Assembly (NCBI GenBank): GCA_025531455.1
Contig: JAMYHL010000120.1
Coordinates: 1 to 64,000, forward strand
DNA length: 64,000 nucleotides
DNA from: Apiotrichum sp. Y4204
Taxonomy: Eukaryota > Basidiomycota > Tremellomycetes > Trichosporonales > Trichosporonaceae
Reading direction: 5' to 3'
Below are positions 34,950-47,366 of this stretch, in pieces (positions within the stretch are counted from its first letter, which is position 1; the number at the start of each line of letters is the position of its first letter). A program made the position numbers and the translations under genes. The notes beneath the pieces are model-generated. The model saw only the letters and a list, made by a program, of their open reading frames with translations, was not told the DNA's origin and did not search any database.

Positions 34950-36370
34950 AGGCTAGGAGGTTTATGATGCAGCTACCTGGTATATATACGGTATGGGGAA
35001 GGGGGAGGGGAGTAAGGACAGCGGGTTCCGCTGCTTTCTGGTCTACGATAGAGATCAAAGTTCCCTACTCTGCCAGGGACCGGAATGAGGGAGAGCCCGA
35101 CCGCAGCAAGTGGAACGTTCCAGCAAGGAGCGTCTTCCAGGTCCTGGTGGTGTCTGCCGTCACTTTCTCTATGAGTCCTCGTTGCCACGTCAGAGGTTGC
35201 AGAGGTGTAGCACCGCGGACACCACGAAGTTGGTCAGGCACGGCTGAAGATTGTTCCTTTCAGCTCTCAACTCAGCGTTCACCAACCCTCTTTCAGCTCA
35301 TTCGTATGTCATCTGTCTCTCCACCTGAAGACCAGGATAGTTTAGGCTAAAGTGGCTACTGGATTGATGGTCAGCATCGGTCAAGGGTCTTGGGTGGTAA
35401 GCGCAGCGACGTGCAGCTGATCCTCACCGAGAATATTTATGCAGCGGATGTGCTCCCTGGCTGTAAGTAGTCGCCAACGTTGGATATTGTGCATAAACGT
35501 CACTACTTCGAGTGCGACGGAAGTGAATACGGGAGGCCATCTGGCTCCCCCAATTGTATTGAGTCCCCTTCAGGCTCCACATGTCCGCGCAAGACACAGC
35601 TACAGTAGGCGGGAAGACAGTTGGATTCCAGTATGTCGTCAATGTTGGGCAGCTCATGAATGCAACACACAATTAACCACAGTCCATTCGCCAGATACGA
35701 ATACTGTCTAGTAGGGTGTCGAGGCAAGCTGAACATATGTGCATGCCCGGTTGGCACCGTAGCTCTCAGTGGTCCCATACAATGCCGCCAACCGCCGACC
35801 GCCTCACCAGCTCTGAGGTCTCTGCGGGCTTACACCTACGCCGCCTACTCACTGGCAACTGGGTACTGTAGTTTGGCTTCACTGGGGCGGCTCGGTGTCG
35901 GTATGAGGACTGCTGAGATCTTGGTGGGTCTGGGGTTGAGGACGCCTTGAGATGACCCAATGCTACTGTGCCGGTACGACCGTCCCGCATCGTAACGGTG
36001 TGCTTGCCTTCTCGGTTCTGAACCATATGGATGAGATGCTTGTTGTGTGTGAGTTCTTTGGTGAGACGACTCTACAACGTGGGTTGATTAACATATAACA
36101 TTGTTGGAATGACCCTTCCCTTTGTGCCTTCGATACCACTGGCATTAGTGAGTGTACGCCTGAGGCGAATACTGGAAGCAATTAGTGTCAGTGAGAAGTG
36201 AGATTTGCAGTATGATTGACACTTCAGACTGCACCTTGTGAAGACGTGGAACATGAGCTGCAAGTCAACTTAGGTACCAACAGCCCACATTACATGCTCA
36301 TACATCACCAAGCAAAAACGTGTCTGTCATGTTGGACTGGGTGCGCATGGAGAGGTGACAGCGCTGACGG
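34950..36370. other. No gene recognised
   Basis: Contains only short frames without motif. The 3' end of the C2H2 gene borders it on the right. Confidence 0.4.
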
Positions 36371-36378
36371 GCCTTCTG

Positions 36379-36951
36379 CTATGGTAACGGTGAGCTGCGT
36401 GCCTGAGACGTGCCACAATAACTCGGTAACTGCTGATGAGGAACAAGGTTGACATGTCGCTGAATCGGAAACGGTAGACGAGCAGTTGGGAAAGCATACC
36501 CATCGACAAAGGGCCATGGGCATGGCTTGCCATCCACTGTCGTTGGGTGCAGGACAGTGGCAGGATGACACGGTTCGACTGTTTCCGGGCCAAGACCATC
36601 CCTGTGTCGGTCTCTTTCACAATGTACCTTGGTGTGCCTTTTGAGATTGGATTTAACAGAAAACCGACGACCGCACAACCGGTGGGAGCATACGTATGGC
36701 CGTTCTCCGGTGTCTTTCAGTTAGTGGATATGTACCGCAGGACACTTACGGGTATAGACATGAGTGCGCAGAGAACTCGGCCGCGTGAACGCCTTTGCGC
36801 AATAAGGACACTCATGTTTGTAAGGTCCCAATTTCCTCCCAACTCTCTGACTTCCATGTCCCTTGTTTTTGGTGGTGATGGCGGGAAGGGTCGTCTGCAC
36901 TGCACGACTGCCAGTGTCGTACACTTCAGCCCACAGTCGATTGCTGTTCAT
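36379..36951 (-). CDS. C2H2 zinc-finger protein, copy 1
   Basis: Probable nuclear DNA-binding regulator. Exon 1 begins MNSNRLWAEVYDTG and carries finger 1 (CPYCAKAFTRPSSLRTHVYT); after a short GT-AG intron exon 2 supplies the TGERPY linker and finger 2 (CSHRLCGRRFSVKSNLKRHT, then KVH). The splice falls inside the last His region of finger 1, exactly as in the paralogue at 47367-47940. The C-terminal ~60 residues are Pro/His-rich and not conserved. The upstream exon, if any, was not identified, so the N-terminus may be longer. Confidence 0.72.
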
Positions 36952-36959
36952 CTGGGTGG

Positions 36960-38800
36960 TGCGATCAAGAACTCTAGGAGGGTCAAGTCAGAAAGATGCA
37001 GTATTTAACGCGTGGTATTCCGCATTGCAGTCTATCTACCGTGTTCAAGGGTTCAAGTATTGTCGGCTATTGTCTGAACCAGCAAGGTGTGTCGGATAAG
37101 GATTGAATGGCCCACTGTATTGTTCGGTATCGCCTGTCAAGTGTTCAACTTTTGTGTTCATTGTTTGAGTAGTAGCATTGTTTTGAACATCACGTGACAT
37201 ATTCTTCAGCAGACGCCCTTACGTACAGAGCTCCAATGGTGAAATGTCCTCGAACCAGTCAACCATACTATTGGCATCAAGCTTCTATCTTCGTCATCTC
37301 ATTGTCTGTTCAGGGAGCACAATGACCTTTCTGAGTAACTTGCCCATGGACAAAAGCGTGGATTCTCCTGAGTACAAAGCGCCGGCTAAGACAGCAACGC
37401 ACCGGTTCCCCATGTCTGAGAACACAGTGCAGACCGACATCACATTTCCGTTGTGCGGGTAACGTGAAACAGTACCAACAAATGCTGACCTCGCTTAACC
37501 AGGTATTCTTTTCAACTGGTAGCTATAATGACATGATTTATATGTGTATCAAATCTTTGTCGCACGCCGCCGGATTCAAAAGGTGCATCTTCTGACTTCA
37601 CACCCCCACCATCTCCGGCTTGTACGACCTCGCAATTCATTCCTGGAGGGACCCCATGTGATTACCGTTACCTCTGCGAGCGGCACTCGCATGTTAAGTT
37701 TTACTCAAAGGGGCAGGGACAACAGCTGGCCTACGCCATCGAAGTCGTGAACGTTCTTGTGGATCGCCATGGCCACCAACAACTGGCGGTAGTGGACCCA
37801 TATGTGCGTCTCTGGTTTAGACAGTCCTCGAGTTGCGGGCACCTTTGCCTGCCAACAAGTCAGTAAGTGGGCCGGTTGAGAATAGTGATCTGCTAACCTA
37901 CTCAGGGGTCGTTGGCTGTCAGGTGGGAGCGTTGGGCAAGGCGATTGACCCTGATGGACGTGGGAGGCCTGCCAGATTGAGTGCATTGAGTGCATGTGCT
38001 GAATATTCTCAATGTGATGAATGTACTGTGCTACGCACAGTATGCTCTCAATACTGCGGCTTAAAAGCAACGAAGGAGTCAAAGACACGAAGTGGAGTTC
38101 ACATGCCAGGCTGGGTCACCGTAGGTATAAGCGAGGGTCGACCATCGTCTATAGATGCAAATCGAGCATGGCTATGATGTAAGCGAGGGGACTGGGCAGG
38201 CTGAGATGCAACTGGTTGTTGCGTTTTGCCTCGCTGTAGATCAGCCGTCCCAGGCGGTCCGTCGACACAACCGTCAACTCAACCATCAGCCCGTGCGATA
38301 CTGGTCGCGGCGCATGACTCATGGACGATATGACCAAATGGGAGTGTGGCTCCCATAATGTCGGTACAATTCAATCCACCTAACACGGCGAGCGTGTGAT
38401 GTTGGCTTGTATGCTAAGCATCTTCAGCTACACACCTTTCCTGCCCTCCCCGGTTACTGGGATCTGGCAGCAAGCTGCATGACAGCGATTGACCCATGCG
38501 GAATGCTCTCGACAGCAAAATATAATAGACAGCACGCGGGAGACTCCCCAATCAAACACCCATTCCTTCTTCCACCGTGGAAGCTCGATCCCACCGGTCT
38601 CATCGCGGACACAGCTGTGGGGCGCTCCCGTGGATCCATCCGTGGACCCACAACACAAACCCATGCCGTTACATTACTACACTGCTACCTTATTCAAATG
38701 CCTTGGACGTGGAATGCCGTTCCGAGATTCCAACCTGCACAACCAAGGCTTACCTGGTCGGCTCCGGCACTTCACTAAGGGGGGCAACAGACTATTCATC
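36960..38800. other. No gene recognised
   Basis: Several frames of 60-130 codons on both strands, none with a domain or splice logic that I can defend. A single TCACGTGA-type box lies near 37191. Confidence 0.4.
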
Positions 38801-38810
38801 ACAACAAAAC

Positions 38811-40056
38811 TTAGACCGGGATCCTATCCCCAAACTCTCCAGAATGAATGTTTGGGGAGCACTCGGCTAGCGCGATTGTCGTACTGATAGCTTCCTGTAT
38901 CGTTCCCTCCAAACGTACTGGATCGGCACACCGGGACCTCCTCATCTGTCTTGTTATGTCCTGGACTATACCAGAGGCCGCACCCTCTTCAGCAAGTTGC
39001 CATAAGTCTGTCAACCTTAAAGCGTCCAGCCGGGTCACTGAAACCTCAGGTGCTGCATGAAGCACAATCGTCCCAAACACAGAGACAAGCAGCAAATACT
39101 TGCGAGCCCGTTGAAGTCGTTTCTTCAAGGTTCATTGGCCCCGAAGACTATTTGAAGCTGCTTGGAAGTCTCGTTCGCTACAGAGAAGGTCGAAGATTGC
39201 TTTTTGCTCTGCTCGCGAGTTTCTTTGCCCGCCTAGCAACGGACCTTTGCTCTGAGAAACGTGTCAGCTGCCACAACATGCTGAGGTGCCACGGAACGTA
39301 CCTCAGCAAATAAACTATAAGCCTCCCCAAGTTTCCAGTATGCGATGTTCGTCGCAACGGAAAGGGACAGCTCTTTCCGATCGAGGGCCTCTAAAGCAAG
39401 AAGACGGTTGACGACAGTTTGCAGAGCACGATCTTTCCCAGGAACTGTGTCTTCCCCATGTTGCTCATTCTCAACAAAAGTAGCGGAGACTGGGTTCGCT
39501 AAAAGAGACCAGTCTCCAGTCGCTATTGTAGTGAGGAAAGCGTCCAGCCTGCCCTTCACTGGTGCTAAGGGACGAGGACGATTGTGTTTCTTCATGATCG
39601 CCAACGAGTGTGATACTTGGTCGGAAGAACGAGTGGTGATCGCCGTTTCAACCATTTCCGGATCATCCAGGATGATCTGTGGCATGTCAGATGGCTAGCA
39701 TGACAGGAAGGAGAAGAATCTTGGCTCACTTCGAATTCTTGATTGTCTACCTCAATAAGTAGCCGGGGCGCCCAAGCAACCTCGAGAAGGCCTCGGTCTG
39801 AAAATGCCATGATTAGAGCCAAATACGCCGTTGCCGCATTATGAGCCACAGCTCGGGAATCCTGACTGTCAACGAGCTGCCTAATATAGCCCATCATTGC
39901 CGGTAGTTGACAGTCGCCACCCTGGATATCGGCGAAGAGAGGTCGAACGTGTTGGCGGTTCATTAAGAGGCGAGGTTGCGTGGGATGGAATTGTCTGCTC
40001 ATAAGAGAGGGGGCTGCAGCACTGGTGGTTTTAAACCTAGTTGTTACGCTCTTCAC
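38811..40056 (-). CDS. Uncharacterised family C protein, fuller copy
   Basis: I do not recognise the family. Three exon-like blocks follow on the minus strand: about 40056-39700 (QLPAMMGYIRQLVDSQDSRA, YLALIMAFSDRGLLEVAWAP), 39685-39233 (DDPEMVETAITTRSSDQVSH, VVNRLLALEALDRKELSLSV, NIAYWKLGEAYSLFAEV), and 39128-38811 (RKYLLLVSVFGTIVLHAAPE, LDALRLTDLWQLAEEGAASG). It looks mostly alpha-helical, so an Arm/HEAT-like helical repeat is possible but unproved. Exact joins are not fixed. It is divergent from family A copy 2, the same pairing as at 14.7-16.7 kb in inverted orientation. Confidence 0.45.
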
Positions 40057-40728
40057 CTCTTCATCGCGTTAGAAAGCAACATTGAATGCAACAATGCTTG
40101 AAGACATACGTGTGTGGGACTGTGTTTGTTCGCATTGTTGCATTGCTGCTTGGCCTTGATCTTGCCTATTGTAGAGGTTGAACTCACTACTTCATTTTAA
40201 GGGCTGGTATTGTTATCAGGTGTAGATGAACATGTGAACAATACTGCAGCCCTTTATGGGTGTCACCAGTCACATCAGCGAAGGGCATTTGGGTGTTCTG
40301 GAGATGAAGAGTGTACCCTATTATCTTTCTTGTATTGTGTGCACTCTCCAGTGGGGGAGTAACGCGCAACGGTGGCGCACCGATGGTAAGAATCGATTGG
40401 TTTGTAAATGGATGTTCCGGAGCTCCCTGGGCAGGTCTTATTGTAAACACAGCAGACAGCCAGATCGTCGCAGGTGACACTGGAGTTGTGCTGCAACGCG
40501 CTGAAACAAAGTGAGTGTGCAAACAATGGGCTTGGAGTCAGTTTTGTCCGATTTCTCCTTGTCAAGTATCAGATCTCCGGTCATGTTAGAGAGTCTAGGG
40601 CCTAGCGAGCTGGGTCGATTTCAATGCGTTATGTATCTATATAGTGTTCTTCTAGATAGTCTGTTCCCTTCCATAAGCCACCACTGTAACCATCTGTCGG
40701 AGGTTGACCACATTGCAACGACTGTTCG

Positions 40729-41926
40729 ATGCTGCCCGCTTCAGTCAAACCCCCACGTCCACCCCCTCTTGACGTTCCTCTCGATATCAGCAACTGTAGG
40801 GACTGTAAAGAGGATTCGGAGGCCAATGTCCCCGTTGGCTCCTTCACTCAGGACATTGATGTCACCACTTCATCTTTTGAGTTCCTTTTGGACACTCTCG
40901 ACAGTTGTAGTGTCACTCAGCCACTACGTGTTGTAAAACGGACAGGACTTGGTGAGGCTGGCAGGCAATTATGGAGCATCGCTAACTGTTTTAGCTGCAT
41001 CCCCCAGTGCCTTCTTGAAGGAGAAGCCCGTAGGGGATGGTCCGGCTCCGAACATCCTTGCAACAGTTGAAAACTTGCCAGCCGTTGAACCGTCTGGTTT
41101 GTATGATCACGGCTCAAGATCAGGCACGCCGCTGGAAATTGGTGAAAAGGGTGTGCCGGCCTCAGCCTGGGGCACGAGTACTCCAGACGCATTCGGTGTT
41201 TCTGTTGAATCCCAAACACGACAAACGTCACCCCTGCTGCCCTTCAAGGATCGTTTGCCCACTGACTTGACAACCGCACCTCGTTCTCTTGCCGTGGGTA
41301 ACACTGTCTACATGGCCTCAGAACGTCTGGAGCGTCGATCAAAAAGGTTTGGTTGTGTGTGGCTCTCGTTGATTGCGCTCCCATCCAACGCCACAGCCAG
41401 CGATTGTACAGCTCGGGAACTGTATACGAGTGGGGCGACATCTCAATCCTACGTCCAACCGGCCCCCCAATACAATCCTATTTGTAATCATACGGCACCA
41501 CATGTGTCTACTTTTGGCACTACGTTCTTGAACAGTTCACCCCACTGGTGTTCCTCGCAAGAGTCCAGTAGCGCCATGGACACACCAGTCAACCAAGGAA
41601 GACTCTCTTCTGTGGGCGTCAATATCAGAGACAAGGAGAGGGTTCAACTGGGCCCATGTCAGCTCACGGAGAAGTTTATCATCAAACAGAAAGAACAATC
41701 CCATCCTGGTATACCGAATCTCACGCCCATCGGCCCAGACTCTACGAATCAAGTACACAATATCCAGCCGGAAGTCGAGGAATCTTGGTTTGAATTGGAT
41801 TCTCCGACCACGGCAACAAGCCTGAGCGAGAAGGTCGCCGTGCTGGTGACTGCTCTGACAAGCTCGCCCTGGAAAAGGTCTATACTGGACAAGACTACCA
41901 AAAACCGCCAGACCCAAGTAAGGTGA
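40729..41926 (+). CDS. Uncharacterised family A, copy 2
   Basis: Two overlapping open frames: 40729-41070 (SFTQDIDVTTSSFEFLLDTL, VTQPLRVVKRTGL) and 40949-41926, a 325-codon frame ending LTPIGPDSTNQVHNIQPEVE, ESWFELDSPTTATSLSEKVA. The join would need an intron or shift near 40960-41000. It is Ser/Thr/Pro-rich, with no domain known to me. Compared with copy 1 it is longer and less broken. The C-terminal EESWxxLDSP motif is the best conserved part. Confidence 0.45.
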
Positions 41927-42079
41927 GCGCATCTACGAGTAACGCCACTATTGCCAGCCCGTCGGGTATGATCGCATTGGGTATACCATAGCTGTGCATG
42001 TTGGCTTGTCCATCCACAGTTGAAGGCATTGGTAAATTGCGAGTGGCGTGAACAGTACGATACTACATTTTAGTATCAC

Positions 42080-42320
42080 CAGTCATCCGGAATGAAATGA
42101 CTTCGCCCAATGTCATAGCGTCTTTTTCTTGCGACTTTGTGCGGCTGGTGGGGATAACACCTGGCAACACATCTTGGATATGGTGGACAGCGTGATCGAT
42201 CCTGAACCTGGACAACCCGGAATTATACGCGACTCGTCAGGACTGCCCGTCGACTTGGAAGCATCTCCAACTGGTGGAGACTTCTGGTTCAAGCACAGTG
42301 GTGAGTATTAATGCCTGCAG
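42080..42320 (+). pseudogene. Uncharacterised family B, copy 2
   Basis: Reads GGDNTWQHILDMVDSVIDPE, PGQPGIIRDSSGLPVDLEAS and GGDFWFKHSGEY, matching the minus-strand copy at 19067-19400. Similarity covers about 230 bp and ends sharply after TTAATGCCTGCAGC, past which the copies are unrelated. It follows family A copy 2. Confidence 0.5.
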
Positions 42321-42564
42321 CGACGGTGGCCGAGCGGTTTGATACCGTCTGTGCAACACCGTGTCTTGGTAATGTCGAGAGATGGCAATACCCGCGGCGC
42401 GACCTTCCGAGAAGATCCTTGGGCTGCGAGGGAGTTGCACGTCGTGAAGAAAGACCAAAGACCGAGTTGACGTTGTACGAGTTGCCAAACAAATCACACA
42501 CGTGCTGTATATTGCGTCAGGGGGTATGATCCTGTTTGCCCCCGAAACCATCACTGTGCAACCG

Positions 42565-42585
42565 GAAAAGACAGCCTGTCTTTTC
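42565..42585. repeat. Dispersed palindrome, copy 3
   Basis: GAAAAGACAG, one C, CTGTCTTTTC: a perfect 21-bp palindrome with single-base centre. On the minus strand it continues CGGTTGCAC, like copy 2. Confidence 0.8.
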
Positions 42586-42911
42586 TGAACCCTCATGATG
42601 TCTCCGTAAGAAATCTTTGCGTGGGCGATGAAGACTGTCGCCATGAGGTTCAAGCAATGTCTAGGCCAAAGGCATTCCTGTCCAGGTGTACACATGTAAC
42701 GGTACTGGAGAAGTGGGCCACACTTATTGGTGGACACAACAGGATGGCACACCTCACAGCCTACACAGCGTCTAAAAATGGGTCGTCCACACGGGCAGCG
42801 GTGCTGTCCACCGTACAGGAACCAACTACTGCCTCGATGCTGGGTCCAGTGACTTATCTTGCACCCTTCAACAACTGACACAGCGTGTATATGCCCAAGC
42901 AGCGGCATCAC

Positions 42912-43110
42912 GATGAAGATCTGGCAGTGCTACAGTCTCGCTGCCTGGACGTGGTACTACACCGCCGCAACCACACAGCCGTCGAGGTCAAGTACCAGTG
43001 CTTGGACCACACCAGCGGATCCACTTCCACTGGCAACGTTGTCCAGACGTGGGCGTACACCATGGGCGGCATGAACCAAGTCTGGACCACCACCACTTCC
43101 GCCGCCACAC
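42912..43110 (+). pseudogene. Ricin-type beta-trefoil lectin domain fragment
   Basis: One frame gives KIWQCYS, a second gives KYQCLDHTSGSTSTGNVVQT and WAYTMGGMNQVWTT, the QxW repeats of carbohydrate-binding beta-trefoils. A one-base shift separates the halves. Only about one and a half of three repeats are present and no catalytic or signal sequence is attached. It is a broken carbohydrate-binding module. Confidence 0.6.
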
Positions 43111-43114
43111 GCAG

Positions 43115-46100
43115 GGTGAACGCAGACCGTGGGTCTTACCCCAAGGTATGGTGTTGTTTCTGGCAATAACCCTCTGCCGACTGTACATATGTGCACACAC
43201 TTACGCCTTCTTCTCCAGGCCCCCCTCGCCCCAGAGGAGATAAAGGCTGGTCTCTGCGGTGGCAGCACCACCTTCCGGTATTAGCCTCTCTGGTTCTTCT
43301 CTGGGTAGAAAAAATAGCAAGGTAGGCCGCTAAACTGCCATGGCTTGTAAGCACTGCATCCGACTCCAGGAGACTCAATCATTGCTCCCACCGTCTATTC
43401 TGCCCTTGCAGGGAAGCTTCATGAGCTTCACAGATCCGTTCTCGTCCTCGAACGGCTGTCTCCCGTGCTATGAGTTGCTCCCTTGACGTGTCGGTGGCAC
43501 AATTTTTGGCGCTGGATGTTATCCCCTTTGAATTCATGATTATCCAGCCGAGTGTAGCACGTACCACCCTGTCACGCCCGGCACAAGGTGAACAAGCATG
43601 CCACAAAACACACCAAGAGAGCAATCCCCGGAACGGCAGGCCAAATCTTGGGGGCTGGGTGCCCGTGACGATGTTCGACTGTTTTCGATATGACCCTTTG
43701 GAGCATGACTGCCCAGTACCCTTGGGATGGAACAGGCGATCCCATCGGCCTCGATCGCATGGGCTAACAACTGCAGCCGACAGATCACTTTCGAACCTGG
43801 CCGCGGCGTCCACCAGTTGAATCAACGCAAAGTCATCTTTCATGCAGACGAGGCTGGCTTCAGCTATGTCTTTCGTCGTCTGAGGGGCCTCAACTCTATT
43901 GGCATCAAGAGCAGACAGACCGCTCAAGGAATGGTTCCAGCCACACCTGATTCCCTCGTTCCACGTTGTCCACGCCAAGCTCGACTTGGGGAACCTGGTC
44001 TCATCAAGACCTTCAAGGGCACCTGGCCACCCGTCCTTGTACTTGATTCGACAGTGAAGGCACTGCGGTGGAGCGGTCGCTCCTTAGTCGAGCGCGTGTA
44101 CCGCTCTGCTGACGTGTAGAAATTCATCCTCGCCCCAGCCCTTAGCACGCCCCCACCTGCGAGCCACCTAATTCACTGATGCTTTATCATAATCTAATAT
44201 TAACTGAGCAAGAGGGCTTGCTCAGCACAAGATGCGAGACTACCGTGACCTCGGCACCAACGGCGATGGTCTCCCCGTTGGCCTTATGACATCAGCGAGT
44301 TGATCACCACTGTTCTACAGCACTCACTTCCTGAGTACGCGGCGCTGCTTGGGCGACGCCACTCAGTTTGGACGGCATCATAGAGACTGGAGCACGCCAG
44401 TTCCAGTTATGAGTGCGATTCCGTAAACGCACTGTAGGCACAGTACTTTTGAAGACCACTGCCGCTGCGGAGCTTGGCTGTGTCAAGGCACTGGGTAGTA
44501 ACAAGCTGCATTCAGCTCAAGGCTTCACCGCGTGCTCACGCTCGTGGGGTCCATAGTGGCAATACTCTTGATTCTCTCGTGAAGCCCAGCGTCACTGCAC
44601 TGTCATCACTGTCATATCAGCAGCTACTATAACATAACCATGGCACACTTGCGGGCATAAGATCCACAAGTTGAGGGTCGCTCTTCGTTTCCATGAAGGC
44701 TGCGCGAGACCCATCTTGGAGGGTGCCGTGGAGGCCCTGGAGGCTGGGGCTTCCCGGGATGCAAGCGGGAATGCCGTCAGAGACAATGACACCACAGTTC
44801 TTGAACGTGTCGACAAGGCTCTCCGTTGGCAATCGTCAAGGCTGTCACTGCTCACTAAGAAATGAAGCGGCCTGTGGGGGCGGTCAACCGTTTGCTGTAA
44901 CATGTGCCCTCTGTTGTACTGGCTACCTTTCAGTTCGCTGTGATACTCACACATGTATTCATTGTCGAACCCGTTGTTAAGCCAGAGGCACACCCACAAG
45001 TTCAGAGGATGGCCAGGGCAGGAGGTCTGGCCTCCCGGACCTTTGGCTTCCGTCAACTGGACTGGAAGCTGACCGTCTTGCCGCGGCTGCAAGGCCCCTT
45101 CGGCATGGGGGGAACACCATCCTAAGTACAAGCCGAACGAAGGCCGTATCGTCTTCAGCACCAACTGTTTTGAGCCTGGGCAGAGAGGCGTGGTCCAATG
45201 GCTGGCGCCACTGCTCGCTAGCCCACGAGCCGCCGATACGCATTGGGGCAGCAGTCCCGAGCAGGTGTGTCGCATGGTGGGCAGCCTTCCCCGAAAATGG
45301 CAAGTCCTCAGAGCCACACAGCACCGCCAACCAGAGGGGTCATATAATTGCTTCCGTAAACAACACGAGAGTGGTGTCAAACCGTGACTTCAAGTACGTG
45401 ACGAGGCTAATCGCCTCGTCCGCAGCACTATCACGCCCCTCCTTGACCAGGGTCACCTCGTTGGCGGGCGTACACCATATAGACTTGATGGAGTAGACGC
45501 GGTTTGATGTCTTGAGGGCCAGCATAAACCTAGCTTGGCATAAGGATCTTGTAATTGTTTCGATTTGAATTGGATTGAGCTCGCTAATGGCTCTGCAACC
45601 TCTATCGCTGCCGCCAGCGATGCGAAGGATGTCCCGTATCACATCCTGTGCGGTGAGTCAGCCGAAGACTTGGCCGCAATTCTGCCCAATTGACCATAAT
45701 CGATCCAGGCTTGATCGGTGGCATGCAGGCGGTGTTCAGCGGACTGGGAGTAAATCCAGACTCAGGCCCACAGGATGACGACCTTGACGACCTGGCATAT
45801 GTTATGGCTGCCAACCATACTTTGCCATGGCAGTCAACTCACTGGCTGCCACTCTTTATAACAGTAACCGCATTGGCAAATGGCACACAACCCCTCACAC
45901 CAAAGAAACTGGAAAAAAGCGTTGATGGGGGTAAAGCTCTTGCTAGGGTGGTCGCAGAGGAGGACGTTCGCTCCCTGGATAGCGGCAAGCTGCGAAGTGG
46001 TCAGCAGCGGTTCTTGCAAAGTCCCAGAATTAGTAACTCACCACAGCTGCGTACTCCTGGGTTGAACGCTCTTCCTTCCGGCAGAATCGCATGGACAAAA

Positions 46101-47185
46101 CGAGGTCGATCTCACTAGCAAACCTCAGGGTGACCGTGAAAGTGCAGGTCTCATCGAGTTGAGGCCGTCCCCCAGGACCTCGACCTGGTCGTCCTTCTAG
46201 ATACGGTCAGCAACACGAAAGAACAATACTGCACCGTCTGATGGACCAAGGCTAACCTCAGTTGTAGTGTATACACTCTCCCTACTTTGGTTAGCGGTCT
46301 GATCCCTAGCGTATGGCTTACAGAAGAACGAACGCCGAGCTGTGAGAAGCCTTCTTGTGGAGAAGCGCGGCTGTCATGGACGCATGCGCCCAGACCTTCG
46401 CGAGGGCCTTGGGTTTCTGTTGTTCCTTTTCCATGGTAACTGAGGTAATCTTGACAGCATAATGGCTGCCGATGCGAGTGAGTCACATACCACTCTCGTC
46501 CAAGACAGCGTCCTCGCGTCAGTGTGATCATCTCACCGTACCATAGCGCCCTGGGGCTTGGCGACGTGAACTTGTTCCAGGTTTGCATCCACCTAGGAAG
46601 GCTGACCGACAGCCTCGGAATCTGTATTTCAGCAACCCGGTACGGCAACAACTGTGCACATCATGGCACTCAACAAATTAGATTTGGGAGTTTGCCATAG
46701 GAAACCGATAGAAGGGGAAGACCCCCAGCTCCCATACACGGTACGCTTGGCTCTAGTACGCACCCCTAAAATCCTGGCCTTCAGCTTGAGGGTCAGAACC
46801 GCTAGTAGGGCCTCAAGCTCCTCTTCAAAAGCTCGCATGGAAGTACCAGTGCGTGTTCCTCGCTCAAGAAAGAGCAGGATACAAAGGAACAACAGGACGG
46901 AAGAGAACAAGCAGCATGCAAACAGGAACGAGCAGGCGCAAAGCAAAGCACAGCACACAGGGAGAACACTATCAAGTGTGACACGATGAAGCCTGTTTGA
47001 AGCGGGGTTAAGGTGGCAAGGGGATACTGTACCGGATGGTACTTTACCGCTGTTATATCAATGGTTGACAATTGGACGTTTTCCGGCAGAGGGATGGCAA
47101 TGGATAGCAACAGGGCCTGGACATAACTAGCCTGGTCGTACTGAAGTCAACTTCTGAGAACAACACTACACTTCTATTCGTCGCT
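43115..47185. other. Four kilobases without a recognised gene
   Basis: Exon-like pieces of unknown identity occur: minus 43990-43780 (LSALDANRVEAPQTTKDIAE, CMKDDFALIQLVDAAARF), minus 45642-45340 (NPIQIETITRSLCQARFMLA), and plus 45690-45840 (DPGLIGGMQAVFSGLGVNPD). Near 44235 a plus-strand MRDYRDLGTNGDGLPVGLM could be an aldo-keto reductase N-terminus, but it is too short to call. Confidence 0.35.
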
Positions 47186-47189
47186 CCAG

Positions 47190-47361
47190 ATGCGGCCCAA
47201 GAAGCACTGCCGTCTCAGGATTCCTAAACCAGGTGGATCATACCATCGCCATGTGTTCATCCTCCAACCTGCAGATCCCTCACAGACGGTGACGATCACA
47301 TCTCTCCTCACGCAGTATGGCTCAAGGGTCATCATTCCACCTGACGCATACACCGTCTAGC
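47190..47361 (+). pseudogene. Possible BRCT-like fragment
   Basis: The plus strand reads HVFILQPADPSQTVTITSLL and TQYGSRVIIPPDAYTV then stop, resembling the first half of a BRCT repeat (conserved glycine region before a beta strand). A weaker echo (NRIIPPDAIYS) is on the minus strand near 42520. Tentative. Confidence 0.2.
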
Positions 47362-47366
47362 AAAAT

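Noticed and set aside
42321..42400. tRNA-like box A (GGTGGCCGAGCGGTTTGA) after the family B copy
   Set aside because: No matching acceptor, anticodon or T-arm and no box B follows; at most a 5' relic.
45185..45290. Second tRNA-like start (GCGTGGTCCAATGGCTGG)
   Set aside because: No acceptable cloverleaf; the T-loop consensus is missing.
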